From Clostridia bacterium (lineage in GTDB: Bacteria; Bacillota_A; Clostridia; Oscillospirales; CAG-272), in NCBI GenBank assembly GCA_017462125.1, contig JAFTRQ010000166.1, forward strand, positions 1 to 43,222: a DNA stretch of 43,222 nt, read 5' to 3'. Shown here piece by piece: positions 30,258-38,918 of this stretch (position 1 is the first letter of the stretch; the number at the start of each line of letters is the position of its first letter). Made by a program: the position numbers and the translations under genes. The notes beneath the pieces were generated by a model that saw only the letters and a program-made list of their open reading frames with translations, was not told where the DNA came from and searched no databases.

Positions 30258-31332
30258 ATGGAAGCTACTGGTATCCTCTCTCCTCATTCTGCTTCCCATC
30301 CTGTTCGGGATCGGGCTTTGGAACGAGCTACCTCAGCAGATGGCAACCCACTGGGGGTTGGACGGTAAGGCAAACGGCTGGTCAACACCCCTCTTCGCCG
30401 TGGTCTTTTTTCCGCTTTTGCTTTTGTGCGCTCACTGGATCTGTATCTGGGTCACGGCAAGAGACAAGAAAAACGCGGAGCAAAGTGAAAAAGTGTTCGG
30501 CATGATCTTCTGGATCATACCCATCATCTCTCTGTACGCGAACAGTATCCTATACGCCACCGCGTTTGGCATGGATCTAAATATAAGCACCCTGTCTCTC
30601 GTTCTCATAGGCGTTTGCTTCATTCTCATCGGCAATTATTTGCCAAAATGTAAGCAAAATAACACCATTGGAATCAAAATTTCCTGGACACTTGCCAACG
30701 AGGAAAACTGGAATTACACACACCGTCTGGGGGGAAGAGTATGGGTCATTGTCGGCATCCTCACGCTCCTCTGCGTATTCCTTCCCGCCAAAGTCCTCCC
30801 TGCGGTGCTGATTCTATCGATCTTATCGGCAGTGGGAATTCCCTTTCTGTCCTCCTACCTCTTCTACAAAAAGCAATTGAGAGAAGGGAGAGCCACCAAA
30901 GAGGACTACCAAATGAAAAAAATTTCCAAGGCTGCCACAGTAGTGGTCCTGATTGCCGTGGCAATGGTGATCGCGTTTTGTCTGATCATTTGCTTCACGG
31001 GAAATATTGAGATGCGGTATGACGGGGATTCCTTTCACGCCAAGGCGGATTATTATGACGATCTGTACGTGGCGTACGATACCATCCGAGAGATCGAGTA
31101 TCGAGACAGCTTCGATGGCGGAGAACGAATCGTGGGCTTCGGTTCCCCCAGACTGTCTATGGGCAGCTTCCGAAACGAGGAATTCGGCGCGTATATCCGC
31201 TATAGCTATACCCGGTGCGATGCCTGTGTGGTACTGAGGATCGAGGGGAATCAGACCGTGGTCCTCAGCGGTACCGACCAAGAACAAACCAAGGCAATTT
31301 ATAATATGCTTTCTTCAAAAATTTCAAAATAA
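30241..31332 (+). CDS. SdpI-like immunity/signalling membrane protein with C-terminal PH-like domain
   Basis: A 363-residue membrane protein. Residues 1-215 match SdpI: a DUF1648-type start (MATHWGLDGKANGWS near 34-48) and several membrane segments, with SdpI-type IGNYLPKCKQNNTIGIKISWTL near 130-150 and NWNYTHRLGGRVWV near 156. After another membrane segment at about 230-250 there is an extra soluble domain (about 255-360: YDGDSFHAKADYYDDLYVAYDTIREIEY, VVLSGTDQEQTKAIYNML) resembling bacterial PH domains. In Bacillus SdpI gives immunity to the SdpC toxin and sequesters SdpR. No sdpABC genes are nearby. The start follows GGAG at 9 nt; a second ATG at 30244 is possible. Confidence 0.82.
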   Translation: MMKQYKWKLLVSSLLILLPILFGIGLWNELPQQMATHWGLDGKANGWSTPLFAVVFFPLLLLCAHWICIWVTARDKKNAEQSEKVFGMIFWIIPIISLYANSILYATAFGMDLNISTLSLVLIGVCFILIGNYLPKCKQNNTIGIKISWTLANEENWNYTHRLGGRVWVIVGILTLLCVFLPAKVLPAVLILSILSAVGIPFLSSYLFYKKQLREGRATKEDYQMKKISKAATVVVLIAVAMVIAFCLIICFTGNIEMRYDGDSFHAKADYYDDLYVAYDTIREIEYRDSFDGGERIVGFGSPRLSMGSFRNEEFGAYIRYSYTRCDACVVLRIEGNQTVVLSGTDQEQTKAIYNMLSSKISK

Positions 31333-31337
31333 CTTCA

Positions 31338-31360
31338 GCCGGTACGGGTCACGTGCCGGC
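31338..31360 (+). terminator. Weak terminator-like hairpin after the sdpI-like gene
   Basis: The 9-bp stem GCCGGTACG/CGTGCCGGC has one T-G wobble, a 5-nt loop and the tail TTCTCCTATC. The T-rich tail is short, so efficiency is uncertain. Confidence 0.35.
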
Positions 31361-31445
31361 TTCTCCTATCTTCGGCTTCCTCGCAATACAGGCAAATTCC
31401 TACTCACAAAATGTTTTTATTGGATTCAAAAAGCAAGGGAATACA

Positions 31446-31474
31446 TTGACAGCAATAAAAAAATGTGATATAAT
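31446..31474 (+). promoter_or_regulatory. Promoter of the aminotransferase gene
   Basis: A perfect sigma-A promoter: TTGACA (31446-31451), 17-bp spacer, TATAAT (31469-31474), 45 nt before the start codon. No operator-like palindrome overlaps it, so constitutive expression is likely. Confidence 0.8.
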
Positions 31475-31519
31475 TCATTCATATATACTATACTTGCGGA
31501 TGTGGAAACAGGAGATCAT

Positions 31520-32722
31520 ATGGGATATAATCAGAACATGTTCAAGCTTGGAAGCAAGCGCTCGATCATCAGGGAAATTTTTGAGTACAGTAAAACCAGG
31601 GCGCAGGAGATCGGGGCGGAAAACGTCTATGATTTCAGCCTGGGGAATCCAAGCGTACCCGCTCCGGCGGAGGTCAACGATACCATTCGAGAGCTTCTGG
31701 ACACAGAAGATTCCGTGCTATTGCACGGATATACCTCGGCACCCGGCGACGCTGGGGTACGGAAAGTGATTGCGGATCGGATCCATGAGAGATTCGGGGT
31801 GAATATTTCTCCCAATCTGATCTACATGACCTGCGGTGCGGCTGCCTCTCTTTCTATTTGCCTCAAGGCAGTGATCGAGGAAGGCATGGGAGATGAATGT
31901 ATCGTCTTCGCCCCCTTCTTCACGGAGTACAGGGTCTTTATTGAAAACGCAGGGGGAACCGTCGTCATCAGCTACCCCCAGGAAAAAACCTTCCAGATCG
32001 ATATTGCTGACTTTGAGAACAAAATCACTCCCGCGACTAAGGCGGTAATCGTGAACTCCCCCAATAACCCTAGCGGCGTGGTCTATTCCGAGGAAACGGT
32101 CCGCGCTCTTTGCGAGGTGCTGAAAAAGAAATCAAAGGAGTACGGAAGGGTCATTTATCTGATTGCCGACGAGCCCTACAGAGAGCTGGTCTACTCCGGC
32201 GTTACCGTTCCCTACTTGATGAATGATTACGAAAACACCCTGGTTTGCTACTCCTACTCCAAATCCCTCTCCCTCCCCGGAGAGAGGATCGGATATATAG
32301 CTGTTTCTCCCTCCATGGAGGAATGTAACAACATCTATCTCGCCGTGTGCGGTGCGGGAAGATCCTTAGGATACGTTTGCGCGCCTAGCCTCTTTCAGCA
32401 GGTCATTGCCCGTTGTATCGATGCCAAGGTCAACGTGGAGGCATACAAGGAAAACCGGGACCTTCTGTATGACAATTTGACGGCATACGGTTACGAATGT
32501 GTGAAGCCGGACGGTGCCTTTTATCTGTTCGTAAAGGCACTGGAGGAGGATGCCTACCGTTTTTACGAACGGGCAAAGGCTCATGAGCTTTTAGTGGTTC
32601 CCTGCGACGATTTCGGGGTGAAGGGATACGTGAGAATCGCTTACTGTACCGCTAAGTCCAAGGTGCTGGGTGCTCTCCCTGCCTTCGAGGCACTGGCGAA
32701 GGAATATGGAAGAAATCAATAA
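31520..32722 (+). CDS. Pyridoxal phosphate-dependent aminotransferase (class I/II)
   Basis: A 400-residue fold-type I enzyme. The catalytic lysine is in YSYSKSLSLPGERIGYIA near residue 240. The cofactor-binding residues are seen in MTCGAAASLS, VIVNSPNNPSGVVYSEE (Asn) and YLIADEPYRELVY (Asp, Tyr), and the carboxylate-binding Arg in GYVRIAYC near the end. It belongs to the aspartate-aminotransferase-like group, and the amino-acid substrate cannot be read from sequence. I chose the ATG at 31520 because AGGAG lies 5 nt ahead; a GTG at 31502 has no site. The gene stands alone with its own promoter and terminator. Confidence 0.9.
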   Translation: MGYNQNMFKLGSKRSIIREIFEYSKTRAQEIGAENVYDFSLGNPSVPAPAEVNDTIRELLDTEDSVLLHGYTSAPGDAGVRKVIADRIHERFGVNISPNLIYMTCGAAASLSICLKAVIEEGMGDECIVFAPFFTEYRVFIENAGGTVVISYPQEKTFQIDIADFENKITPATKAVIVNSPNNPSGVVYSEETVRALCEVLKKKSKEYGRVIYLIADEPYRELVYSGVTVPYLMNDYENTLVCYSYSKSLSLPGERIGYIAVSPSMEECNNIYLAVCGAGRSLGYVCAPSLFQQVIARCIDAKVNVEAYKENRDLLYDNLTAYGYECVKPDGAFYLFVKALEEDAYRFYERAKAHELLVVPCDDFGVKGYVRIAYCTAKSKVLGALPAFEALAKEYGRNQ

Positions 32723-32777
32723 ACAAAAAATGTTGCTGTCTCAACTTTGGGAATCCTCTCCATTTTGCCGGCAACCT

Positions 32778-32819
32778 AAAAAACACTTGCATACCGCCAT
32801 GGGTATGCAAGTGTTTTTT
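32778..32819 (+). terminator. Strong terminator after the aminotransferase gene
   Basis: A perfect 18-bp stem, AAAAAACACTTGCATACC/GGTATGCAAGTGTTTTTT, with a 6-nt loop. The terminal T-run of the stem is followed by GTTTG. The A/T ends make it work in both directions. Confidence 0.88.
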
Positions 32820-32839
32820 GTTTGAGCTATCACAAGGAA

Positions 32840-32867
32840 GCTGTCCAAAACTTCCGTTTTGGACAGC
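32840..32867 (+). terminator. Second hairpin with T-tract before the convergent gene
   Basis: The 12-bp stem GCTGTCCAAAAC/GTTTTGGACAGC, loop TTCC, is followed on the plus strand by CCTTCTTTTTTC. The core GCTGTC-type stem resembles the hairpin after clpB (22536-22568). It lies 23 nt from the end of the convergent DUF2179 gene. Confidence 0.7.
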
Positions 32868-32890
32868 CCTTCTTTTTTCTTGCGGCAGAG

Positions 32891-33433
32891 TTACTTCACC
32901 ATTCCGTAGCCGCCGGCATATTTACTGACCTCCGACGCGACAACAAAAACCTTGTTGTCACAGACACCTCGGATCTCTCTCAGCACCTTTGGGGTCTCCT
33001 TGCGGGGAAGAACAATGAATATCATGTTCATCTTATCGGTAGAACCGTGACCCTCAAATACCGTATATCCCCTTCCCTGTAGCCGTAAGTATTCCGTAAT
33101 CTTCTCCGTGCTCTCATCCCCGGCGATCAACTCCAGGTTGGAGGTTCCCAGGGCAATTTTTCCCTCAATGGTGGAGCCTAAGAAAAGTCCCGTGGCATAT
33201 CCCACGCAGTAAAACAAAAGCAGGAAGATATTGTCGCCCAGGGTACCGATGATGGTAGATATAACCAGTCCCCAAATGGTACATTCCACAAAACCCAATC
33301 CTGCCGCCTTGAGTCTCTGCCCCTTGACCATCATACAGGTTTTTAGGGATTGAATGGTAATCTCCACGATCTTCGCGGCGCATACAATGAAGCATACTGC
33401 CACCGGATGCAGAGATGCTAAGAATTCCGACAT
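32891..33433 (-). CDS. DUF2179/UPF0316-type membrane protein
   Basis: A 180-residue protein with an N-terminal membrane half of about three segments (VAVCFIVCAAKIVEITIQSL, FVECTIWGLVISTIIG, NIFLLLFYCVGYATGLFLG) and a C-terminal soluble domain of about 75 residues of the DUF2179 type (GRGYTVFEGHGSTDKMNMIFIVLPRKE). The arrangement is that of the UPF0316 family, which is often linked to nucleotide-second-messenger-like sensing, though no function is proven. I chose the ATG at 33433 because AAGGAG lies 7 nt ahead. It appears to be transcribed alone, with hairpins on both sides. Confidence 0.82.
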   Translation of the reverse strand: MSEFLASLHPVAVCFIVCAAKIVEITIQSLKTCMMVKGQRLKAAGLGFVECTIWGLVISTIIGTLGDNIFLLLFYCVGYATGLFLGSTIEGKIALGTSNLELIAGDESTEKITEYLRLQGRGYTVFEGHGSTDKMNMIFIVLPRKETPKVLREIRGVCDNKVFVVASEVSKYAGGYGMVK

Positions 33434-33508
33434 GTTCATACTCCTTTGTTCATATACTCTTTGCATCTATTATATCAGATCATTGCCAAAAAATCAAGTA
33501 GATCAATA

Positions 33509-33538
33509 AATATCCCCGCCTAAAATGGCGGGGATATT
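33509..33538 (-). terminator. Terminator after the ABC transporter gene
   Basis: The 12-bp perfect stem AATATCCCCGCC/GGCGGGGATATT has a 6-nt loop. On the minus strand it is followed by TATTGATC. It is 17 nt past the transporter stop codon. Confidence 0.75.
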
Positions 33539-33555
33539 GGTTCGTTTTCTCTGAA

Positions 33556-36500
33556 TTACCGATCCTTGATCGCGTCAACGGGCTTCCGTCTCGCAATGTT
33601 GTAGACTGGCAAGAAGCTTGCAAGCAGTGCTACGCCCACACTGACCAACAGCATCAAAACAAACTGACGGGGACCGTAGTTCAGCAGGGTCACGTTGATT
33701 CCGCTGTTATGCATCCACGTATTCGCGACGACAATAGCGGCAATCACGGCTGCTGTAGCCAAAATGAAGTTGATGATCGCGATGATGATCGCCTCACTGA
33801 AGAAGATCTTGAATACGTCAGAGGAACGGGCACCCACGGCACGGAGTACACCGATCTCGCGCTTCTTATGAGAAATGGAAGTAGCAATGAAGTTCATCAG
33901 CAAGAGAGCTGAGAATACGGCAAAGCCAATTCCCACATACAAGAAGACCTGAGATCCAATCTCAATAAACTCGTTGAAGGTATCCAAAGTATTCATCACA
34001 GGATTGTGCATGACAAATTGCAAATCTCCCGTCTCATCATAAGACATGGCAACCAGTTTTTTTACCACGTTTTGATCTGTGCCAAGAGGTGCCAACGCAT
34101 ATGCCCAAATACCGTTGTCGTGCTCGGCAATCTCTTCCTTGTAGCTGAGTCCAACTGCCTGTTCTGAGAACCAGGTCTGATAATCCGCCAAAACAGTGTC
34201 GCTAATGATCATCTGACCATAGGGGTACAAATTACTGTCGTACGTTCCTACGACGCGGAAGTTGTATTCGCCCAAGGAAGTACTATGATTCAACTCGAAG
34301 TCTCGCTCAAAGCGCTCAAACTTCAAGTTAGAAAGCAGATCCTCCATAGAAACGCCGCTCAGCTCGGAAAGGGCACTCTGTGCCATATCGGACAATTCCT
34401 TGCCGGAATAGGTTCCGTAGGCATTCTCATTGTATCCGAGATCCAGAGAAGTAAGATACCAATCGATGTAGAATGCTCTCACAAGATCCCGTTTAGCTTG
34501 CTCATCCAGCTCGCTCCAATTCTGCTGAGTCACACCGTATTTGGAGTCCATCATGATACCAACAAAGGTATCGTCCTCCCAAAGACGTTCCTTTTGAAGA
34601 TCCAATGATCCGTATATTCCTTTGAGCATTTGCTCCAGGGTGTGTTTTGTGACGGTATATTGGGAATTGGCTTCGTCGGTAGAACGCAGCACCTCAAACA
34701 TAGTACTCATATCATTGACCGATACTCCGGCCGGAATGTCGATCTCAAAAATCGTTTCCAGCAAGGGAATCAGATCCTTCTCCACCTGTGTCCGGTCTGT
34801 CCCGTTTGTATAATGGCTCTGGGCAGCCTCCATCCAACGGTTCATATAGTTATCGTCAACATTGGTAGCGTTCCAATTCGACTCACCGTACAGCCGAATT
34901 GCCTCTGCTCTCACCACATCCGCCTTTATCTCGATCTCGACTTCCATCGGAACCAGCCTCTGTACAAGCTGGGAGGGCAATACTACCTCATCGGCAGCCA
35001 ATTCGGTACCTGTCTTTCCGTCAAACCAGGTAATATCCAGCTTTGACAAAGCGGAGCTCCCGGCAACCTGAGAGAGGGTAACATCCATCATGGCATCACC
35101 CTTTTCCTCGCTCTGCTCCAAGGTAGTAAGAGCGATATAGTATTCCTTGTCCCATCCATTCATATAAGTAGAAAGATTTTGGTTCATCATACTGGAAGCG
35201 GACGCTAAGGTCTGAATGTCCTTTTCTACCAAAAGTCCCAATCCGTGGAAGCCGTAATTCAGCTCACTGTCGAGCTCCATTTGCAGAACCATATCGGTCA
35301 GTGCATTTTCCTTTTCCTCCACGGGTGCGCTATTTTCTTCCTTGGGAAGATAGCTTGCGTATCTCTCGTAATCAAACTGGGTGTCCACAACACCAACGAT
35401 CACGAAGGAATATCCCTCTCCGGTAACAGTATTCAAGCCGTTGGTCAGCGTAATATGCTTTCCAATAATGGAGTTGGGACTTCCCTCTTCCATTACCACA
35501 CTGCCTGCGGCGATGGTTTCCTTATAATTGCTGTTACTGAAGCCATACTCGTTGAACTGGCGGTACATCAGCTCGGTAATAGCAATCTCGCCCTCCTTTT
35601 CGGGCAAACGACCTGTAACAGCGAAGCCAGCGGCGGCAAGCTCCGTCTCACTCAAATGAACCATGCCGTGGAGCTTACCGCTGTACACGGCACTGTCGTT
35701 TCCAAAGCTTTGCATCATATTGGTAACGGAAAATCCGCCGTTAAAGCCATATTGATCTCCACCGGTAAAGACGGGAACAAACTCAAGCCCGGTTTGCTGG
35801 CTCAGAAAAGCAATATCCTCTTCGTTCATAATAGCGTTCTGATACTCGACGAAGGTTTCACCCTTCGAGTTGGTAATCGTACGGCGAACGCCGACGGTCA
35901 CGGACGCGTTTTTCACATTGGAATCCATGATGGAATCCACCGTGGCAACCGTCTTATCGTAGCCTGCCATGCTATCGGCAAAGCCGAACAGGGCGAAGGC
36001 TAACAGAGATAACAGAACGGTCATTGCCAATCGGAATTTTTTATGCTTCAAGCCGCTGCTTCCCATGCGCAAAGCGTTCTTCATGGGCAAACGGGAACGA
36101 ATGAAGCTGGAATCCTTTTTCTCGTATTTCTTTAAGGTATAATCCTTTGCGGCATCGGTACTCTCAAAGACAGAGGTCGTTCCCGTTTCGCTGATTCCGG
36201 CAGCAGAGCGGAGCTCCTCGTTGACACGGCTATCACCGGAAAGGATCACGTCCCCTTGGGTCTGACTCAGATAATCGTTGATCATCTGCACGTCTGCGGC
36301 GGTCAAACGGTAACCGTTTTTGATCCGAAGGATCTGTCCGCTTACTTTGTCGATCCCCTCCGTAAGCTTTTCGCTCTCATGCTCGTGCTTGGTTACGTCG
36401 GAAAGGATCTTTCCGTCGGAAAGCTCCACAATTCGATCTGCATAGCGCTCGGCAAAATCACGGTCGTGAGATACGATCAGCACCAGCTTTTCCCGGGACA

Positions 36501-37056
36501 GCTTCTTCAAGGAATCAAAGATCTGCTTGCCGGTGTTGGAGTCCAAAGCACCGGTGGGCTCGTCTGCCATAATGATCTGAGGATCCTTAACCAAAGCTCT
36601 GGCAATAGCGACTCTCTGCTTCTGACCGCCCGAGAGCTCATTGGGCTTACGCTTAGCAAAGTTCAGCAGATCCACCTGTGAAAGAATCCCGTTGACCTTT
36701 TCCGAGGTCGCCTTCTTTCCCTGGAGCTCCAAAGCCAGGGCAATATTGGCGCCCACGGTAAAGTCATCCAGCACGTTGTATTCCTGGAAAATAAAGCCGA
36801 TAAAGGTGTTTCGGTAGGCATCAAAATCAGAGCCCGCGAAATCCTTTGAAGACTTTCCTTTAATGATAAACTCGCCGCTGTCATAGCTGTCCAAGCCGCC
36901 CATAATATTCAAGAGAGTGGATTTACCGCTTCCCGATTTACCCAAAATAAACACTATTCCCGTTTCGGGGAAGGAAATGCTTACGTTATCAAGGGCACGT
37001 ACCTCTTCTCCCGTTTTGGAACGGTAGACCTTTGTTAGATTCCGTATTTCAAGCAT
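33556..37056 (-). CDS. ABC transporter, fused ATPase and MacB/FtsX-type permease
   Basis: A 1166-residue single-chain transporter half. Residues 1-225 are the ATPase: Walker A GKSGSGKSTLL near 38, signature LSGGQKQRVAIARAL near 141, Walker B IIMADEP near 161 and H-loop IVSHDRDF near 194. After a linker a first membrane segment lies near 340 (LLSLLAFALFGFAD), followed by a very long outside region of about 650 residues, then three membrane segments of an FtsX domain near 1030-1150, including SHKKREIGVLRAVGARSSD and ending YNIARRKPVDAIKDR. Such transporters usually act mechanically on peptides or envelope partners rather than as importers. AGGAGG precedes the start. The substrate is unknown. 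Confidence 0.9.
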   Translation of the reverse strand: MLEIRNLTKVYRSKTGEEVRALDNVSISFPETGIVFILGKSGSGKSTLLNIMGGLDSYDSGEFIIKGKSSKDFAGSDFDAYRNTFIGFIFQEYNVLDDFTVGANIALALELQGKKATSEKVNGILSQVDLLNFAKRKPNELSGGQKQRVAIARALVKDPQIIMADEPTGALDSNTGKQIFDSLKKLSREKLVLIVSHDRDFAERYADRIVELSDGKILSDVTKHEHESEKLTEGIDKVSGQILRIKNGYRLTAADVQMINDYLSQTQGDVILSGDSRVNEELRSAAGISETGTTSVFESTDAAKDYTLKKYEKKDSSFIRSRLPMKNALRMGSSGLKHKKFRLAMTVLLSLLAFALFGFADSMAGYDKTVATVDSIMDSNVKNASVTVGVRRTITNSKGETFVEYQNAIMNEEDIAFLSQQTGLEFVPVFTGGDQYGFNGGFSVTNMMQSFGNDSAVYSGKLHGMVHLSETELAAAGFAVTGRLPEKEGEIAITELMYRQFNEYGFSNSNYKETIAAGSVVMEEGSPNSIIGKHITLTNGLNTVTGEGYSFVIVGVVDTQFDYERYASYLPKEENSAPVEEKENALTDMVLQMELDSELNYGFHGLGLLVEKDIQTLASASSMMNQNLSTYMNGWDKEYYIALTTLEQSEEKGDAMMDVTLSQVAGSSALSKLDITWFDGKTGTELAADEVVLPSQLVQRLVPMEVEIEIKADVVRAEAIRLYGESNWNATNVDDNYMNRWMEAAQSHYTNGTDRTQVEKDLIPLLETIFEIDIPAGVSVNDMSTMFEVLRSTDEANSQYTVTKHTLEQMLKGIYGSLDLQKERLWEDDTFVGIMMDSKYGVTQQNWSELDEQAKRDLVRAFYIDWYLTSLDLGYNENAYGTYSGKELSDMAQSALSELSGVSMEDLLSNLKFERFERDFELNHSTSLGEYNFRVVGTYDSNLYPYGQMIISDTVLADYQTWFSEQAVGLSYKEEIAEHDNGIWAYALAPLGTDQNVVKKLVAMSYDETGDLQFVMHNPVMNTLDTFNEFIEIGSQVFLYVGIGFAVFSALLLMNFIATSISHKKREIGVLRAVGARSSDVFKIFFSEAIIIAIINFILATAAVIAAIVVANTWMHNSGINVTLLNYGPRQFVLMLLVSVGVALLASFLPVYNIARRKPVDAIKDR

Positions 37057-37092
37057 ACGTTGTGTCCTCCTTCTGTTTTAACAGTCAATCAA

Positions 37093-37121
37093 ATTATACA
37101 GGATTTTTTTGTGATACACAA
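37093..37121 (-). promoter_or_regulatory. Promoter of the ABC transporter gene
   Basis: Minus strand TTGTGT (37121-37116), a 17-bp spacer and TATAAT (37098-37093), 37 nt before the start codon, in a very A+T-rich stretch. Between 37122 and 37258 I see no gene I can support; a short open frame there lacks a ribosome binding site. Confidence 0.6.
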
Positions 37122-37258
37122 TACTTTTTTGAAAAATTTTCAAAATTTTTTTCATCCGCTTATCTTGGGCTGTTTGTCCAGCCGAAATCTGACGTTCCTT
37201 TCGCTCATCTCCTTTTGACACGCTTCTCAACGCGTTACGCAAGCAACCTTGCCATGCC

Positions 37259-37295
37259 AAAACGAGTCCGAATCTTTTTGATTCGGACTCGTTTT
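37259..37295 (-). terminator. Terminator-like hairpin after the hydrogenase cluster
   Basis: A perfect 16-bp stem, AAAACGAGTCCGAATC/GATTCGGACTCGTTTT, with a 5-nt loop. It lies 88 nt after the hydrogenase stop on the minus strand and upstream of the transporter promoter. The T-run at the 3' end of the stem is four bases. A second small hairpin, CATTCC/GGAATG, lies between it and the stop codon. Confidence 0.65.
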
Positions 37296-37382
37296 GACAT
37301 TTTCAGTGATTGACCGTATCTGGCAAGATAAACGGAAATCCATTCCACGCGGAATGCTTGGTATAAAACCGGCACCCGTCTG

Positions 37383-38813
37383 TCATTTCAAGACGGAAAC
37401 CGCGTCACCAATGGTTTTTTCCAGTGCTTCCTTTCCGTACTTATCCACCTCGGCTTTATTCTTTTCGCCATGTGTCAGACAGCCGGCTCCGCCGATACAA
37501 CCGCCGACACACGCCATACCCTCTATAAAGTTGCCGTCCAATACATTTTTGCTCTTCTTCAAAAGTGCCATCCGGCATGCCTCGATGCCGTCACAAACCA
37601 CAGGCTTGATCTCAAAATCAATTCCCTGCTCTTTCATTGCCTGAGCCGCCGCGTCGGTCAAACCGCCGGAACGGGCGAAGATTCTGCCGAAATAAGAAGC
37701 ATTATTAAGAACACCCTCTTCCAGGGAAGCAATATCCAGGTCACGGCTGTCAAAGAGTGCCTGGAGCTCCTCAAAGGTCAGCACCGTATCTACGTAGGGC
37801 TTGACCTCTTCCAGCTGTGCCTCTGCTTTTTTCGCCGTGCAAGGACCGATAAAGATCACCTTCGCGTTGGGAGTCGTATCCTTGATGTACTTAGCCAGCA
37901 CCGCCATGGGGGACATATTGTGAGAAATATGATCTACGAGGTCGGGGAACGCTGACCGAATGTACCGAACAAAGGCGGGACAACAGGAGCTGGTAAGGAA
38001 GCCCTTCTCGGCAAGCTCACGTGCCTCCGCGAGCGCAACCATATCCGCACCAAGAGCCGCCTCGATCACATCGTGGAATCCCAGCTTTTTCAGACCCGTA
38101 ACGACCTGTCCAAGCTTCGCGTATGAGAATTGGCTGGAAATGGAGGGAGCGACGATGGCGTAGACCTTGTAATTTCCGCCCTTTGTATGACGCTCGCTCT
38201 TTTTGAGAATGTCAATGGCGTTCACCATAAAGGATTTATCCATAATTGCGCCGAAGGGGCACTGATAAACACAGGCACCGCACTGAATACACTTGTTGTT
38301 ATCAATTGCCGCTGCCTTCTGCTCGTTCATGGAAATTGCCTTGACCTTGCAGGCGTTCTGACAAGGACGCTTGCGGCTGACGATGGCAGTATAGGGACAA
38401 ACCTTTGCGCAAGCACCGCACTCCTTGCACTTGGATTTATCAATATGAGCCACGTGATTGTGGTCAAAGGTAATGGCACCAAACCGACATACGTCCTCGC
38501 AACGGTGCGCGAGACATCCACGGCAAGCGTTAGTTACCTCATAGCCGCCGACAGGACATTCGTCGCAGGCGATCTCGATCACCTCGATGATGTTGAGATT
38601 ATTTGCGTCGCCTCCCAGCGCCAGCTTCACTCGCTCTCCGAGTATGGCTCGCTCCTTATACACACAACAGCGCATTGTCGGCTCATTGCCGGGAACGATG
38701 GTCTTGGGAATATCCATGATATTCTCCAACAAGGTATCACTCCACGCCAGGCGCGCAACCTCGCGTAAAACCTTATATTTCAAATGCTGTACCTTTGTAT
38801 CAAATTTACGCAT
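37383..38813 (-). CDS. [FeFe]-hydrogenase, group B-like
   Basis: A 476-residue iron-only hydrogenase. The N-terminal half binds several clusters: cysteines at 83, 86, 97, 100, 105 and 109; CKECGACAKVCP near 129-139; RPCQNAC near 151; CIQCGACVYQCP near 175-185. The H-cluster domain has L1 TSSCCPAFV at 274-282, L2 GPCTAKK at 323-329 and L3 EGMACVGGCIGGAG at 431-444, so all four H-cluster cysteines and the proton-relay cysteine are present. The extra cysteines ahead of the H-domain are typical of group B. No signal peptide is present. It is the last gene of the cluster, with AGGAGG ahead of the ATG and a two-hairpin element remnant upstream. Direction of catalysis is not inferable. Confidence 0.88.
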   Translation of the reverse strand: MRKFDTKVQHLKYKVLREVARLAWSDTLLENIMDIPKTIVPGNEPTMRCCVYKERAILGERVKLALGGDANNLNIIEVIEIACDECPVGGYEVTNACRGCLAHRCEDVCRFGAITFDHNHVAHIDKSKCKECGACAKVCPYTAIVSRKRPCQNACKVKAISMNEQKAAAIDNNKCIQCGACVYQCPFGAIMDKSFMVNAIDILKKSERHTKGGNYKVYAIVAPSISSQFSYAKLGQVVTGLKKLGFHDVIEAALGADMVALAEARELAEKGFLTSSCCPAFVRYIRSAFPDLVDHISHNMSPMAVLAKYIKDTTPNAKVIFIGPCTAKKAEAQLEEVKPYVDTVLTFEELQALFDSRDLDIASLEEGVLNNASYFGRIFARSGGLTDAAAQAMKEQGIDFEIKPVVCDGIEACRMALLKKSKNVLDGNFIEGMACVGGCIGGAGCLTHGEKNKAEVDKYGKEALEKTIGDAVSVLK

Positions 38814-38838
38814 CTTTTGCCTCCTTACTTTTCTTGAA

Positions 38839-38909
38839 ATTTACGCCCTCGGCGTAAATCGGGCGTGAAATAAATGTGTTTTGGACCATAGCTTGTTTCC
38901 TTTTCGCTA
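38839..38909 (-). repeat. Two-hairpin element, decayed copy upstream of the hydrogenase gene
   Basis: A tight hairpin ATTTACGCC/GGCGTAAAT with a 3-nt loop (38839-38859) stands 26 nt before the hydrogenase start. On the minus strand it is preceded within 3 nt by ATTTCACGC (38871-38863), the proximal arm of the element seen upstream of accB and accD. The distal arm, expected near 38901-38909, reads TAGCGAAAA, which lacks the TG of GCGTGAA. So this copy has lost one stem or is a degenerate relative. Confidence 0.5.
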
Positions 38910-38918
38910 CCTCCAAAA

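Noticed and set aside
32840..32867. An inverted repeat of an insertion sequence shared with the hairpin after clpB (22536-22568)
   Set aside because: The resemblance is limited to the GCTGTC stem, no transposase or target duplication is present, and both sites make sense as terminators between convergent genes.
37078..37260. A 60-codon minus-strand frame beginning MAWQGCLRNALRSVS ahead of the ABC transporter
   Set aside because: It has no ribosome binding site and runs through the transporter promoter; composition changes to an A/T-run at its end, so it is not a credible gene.
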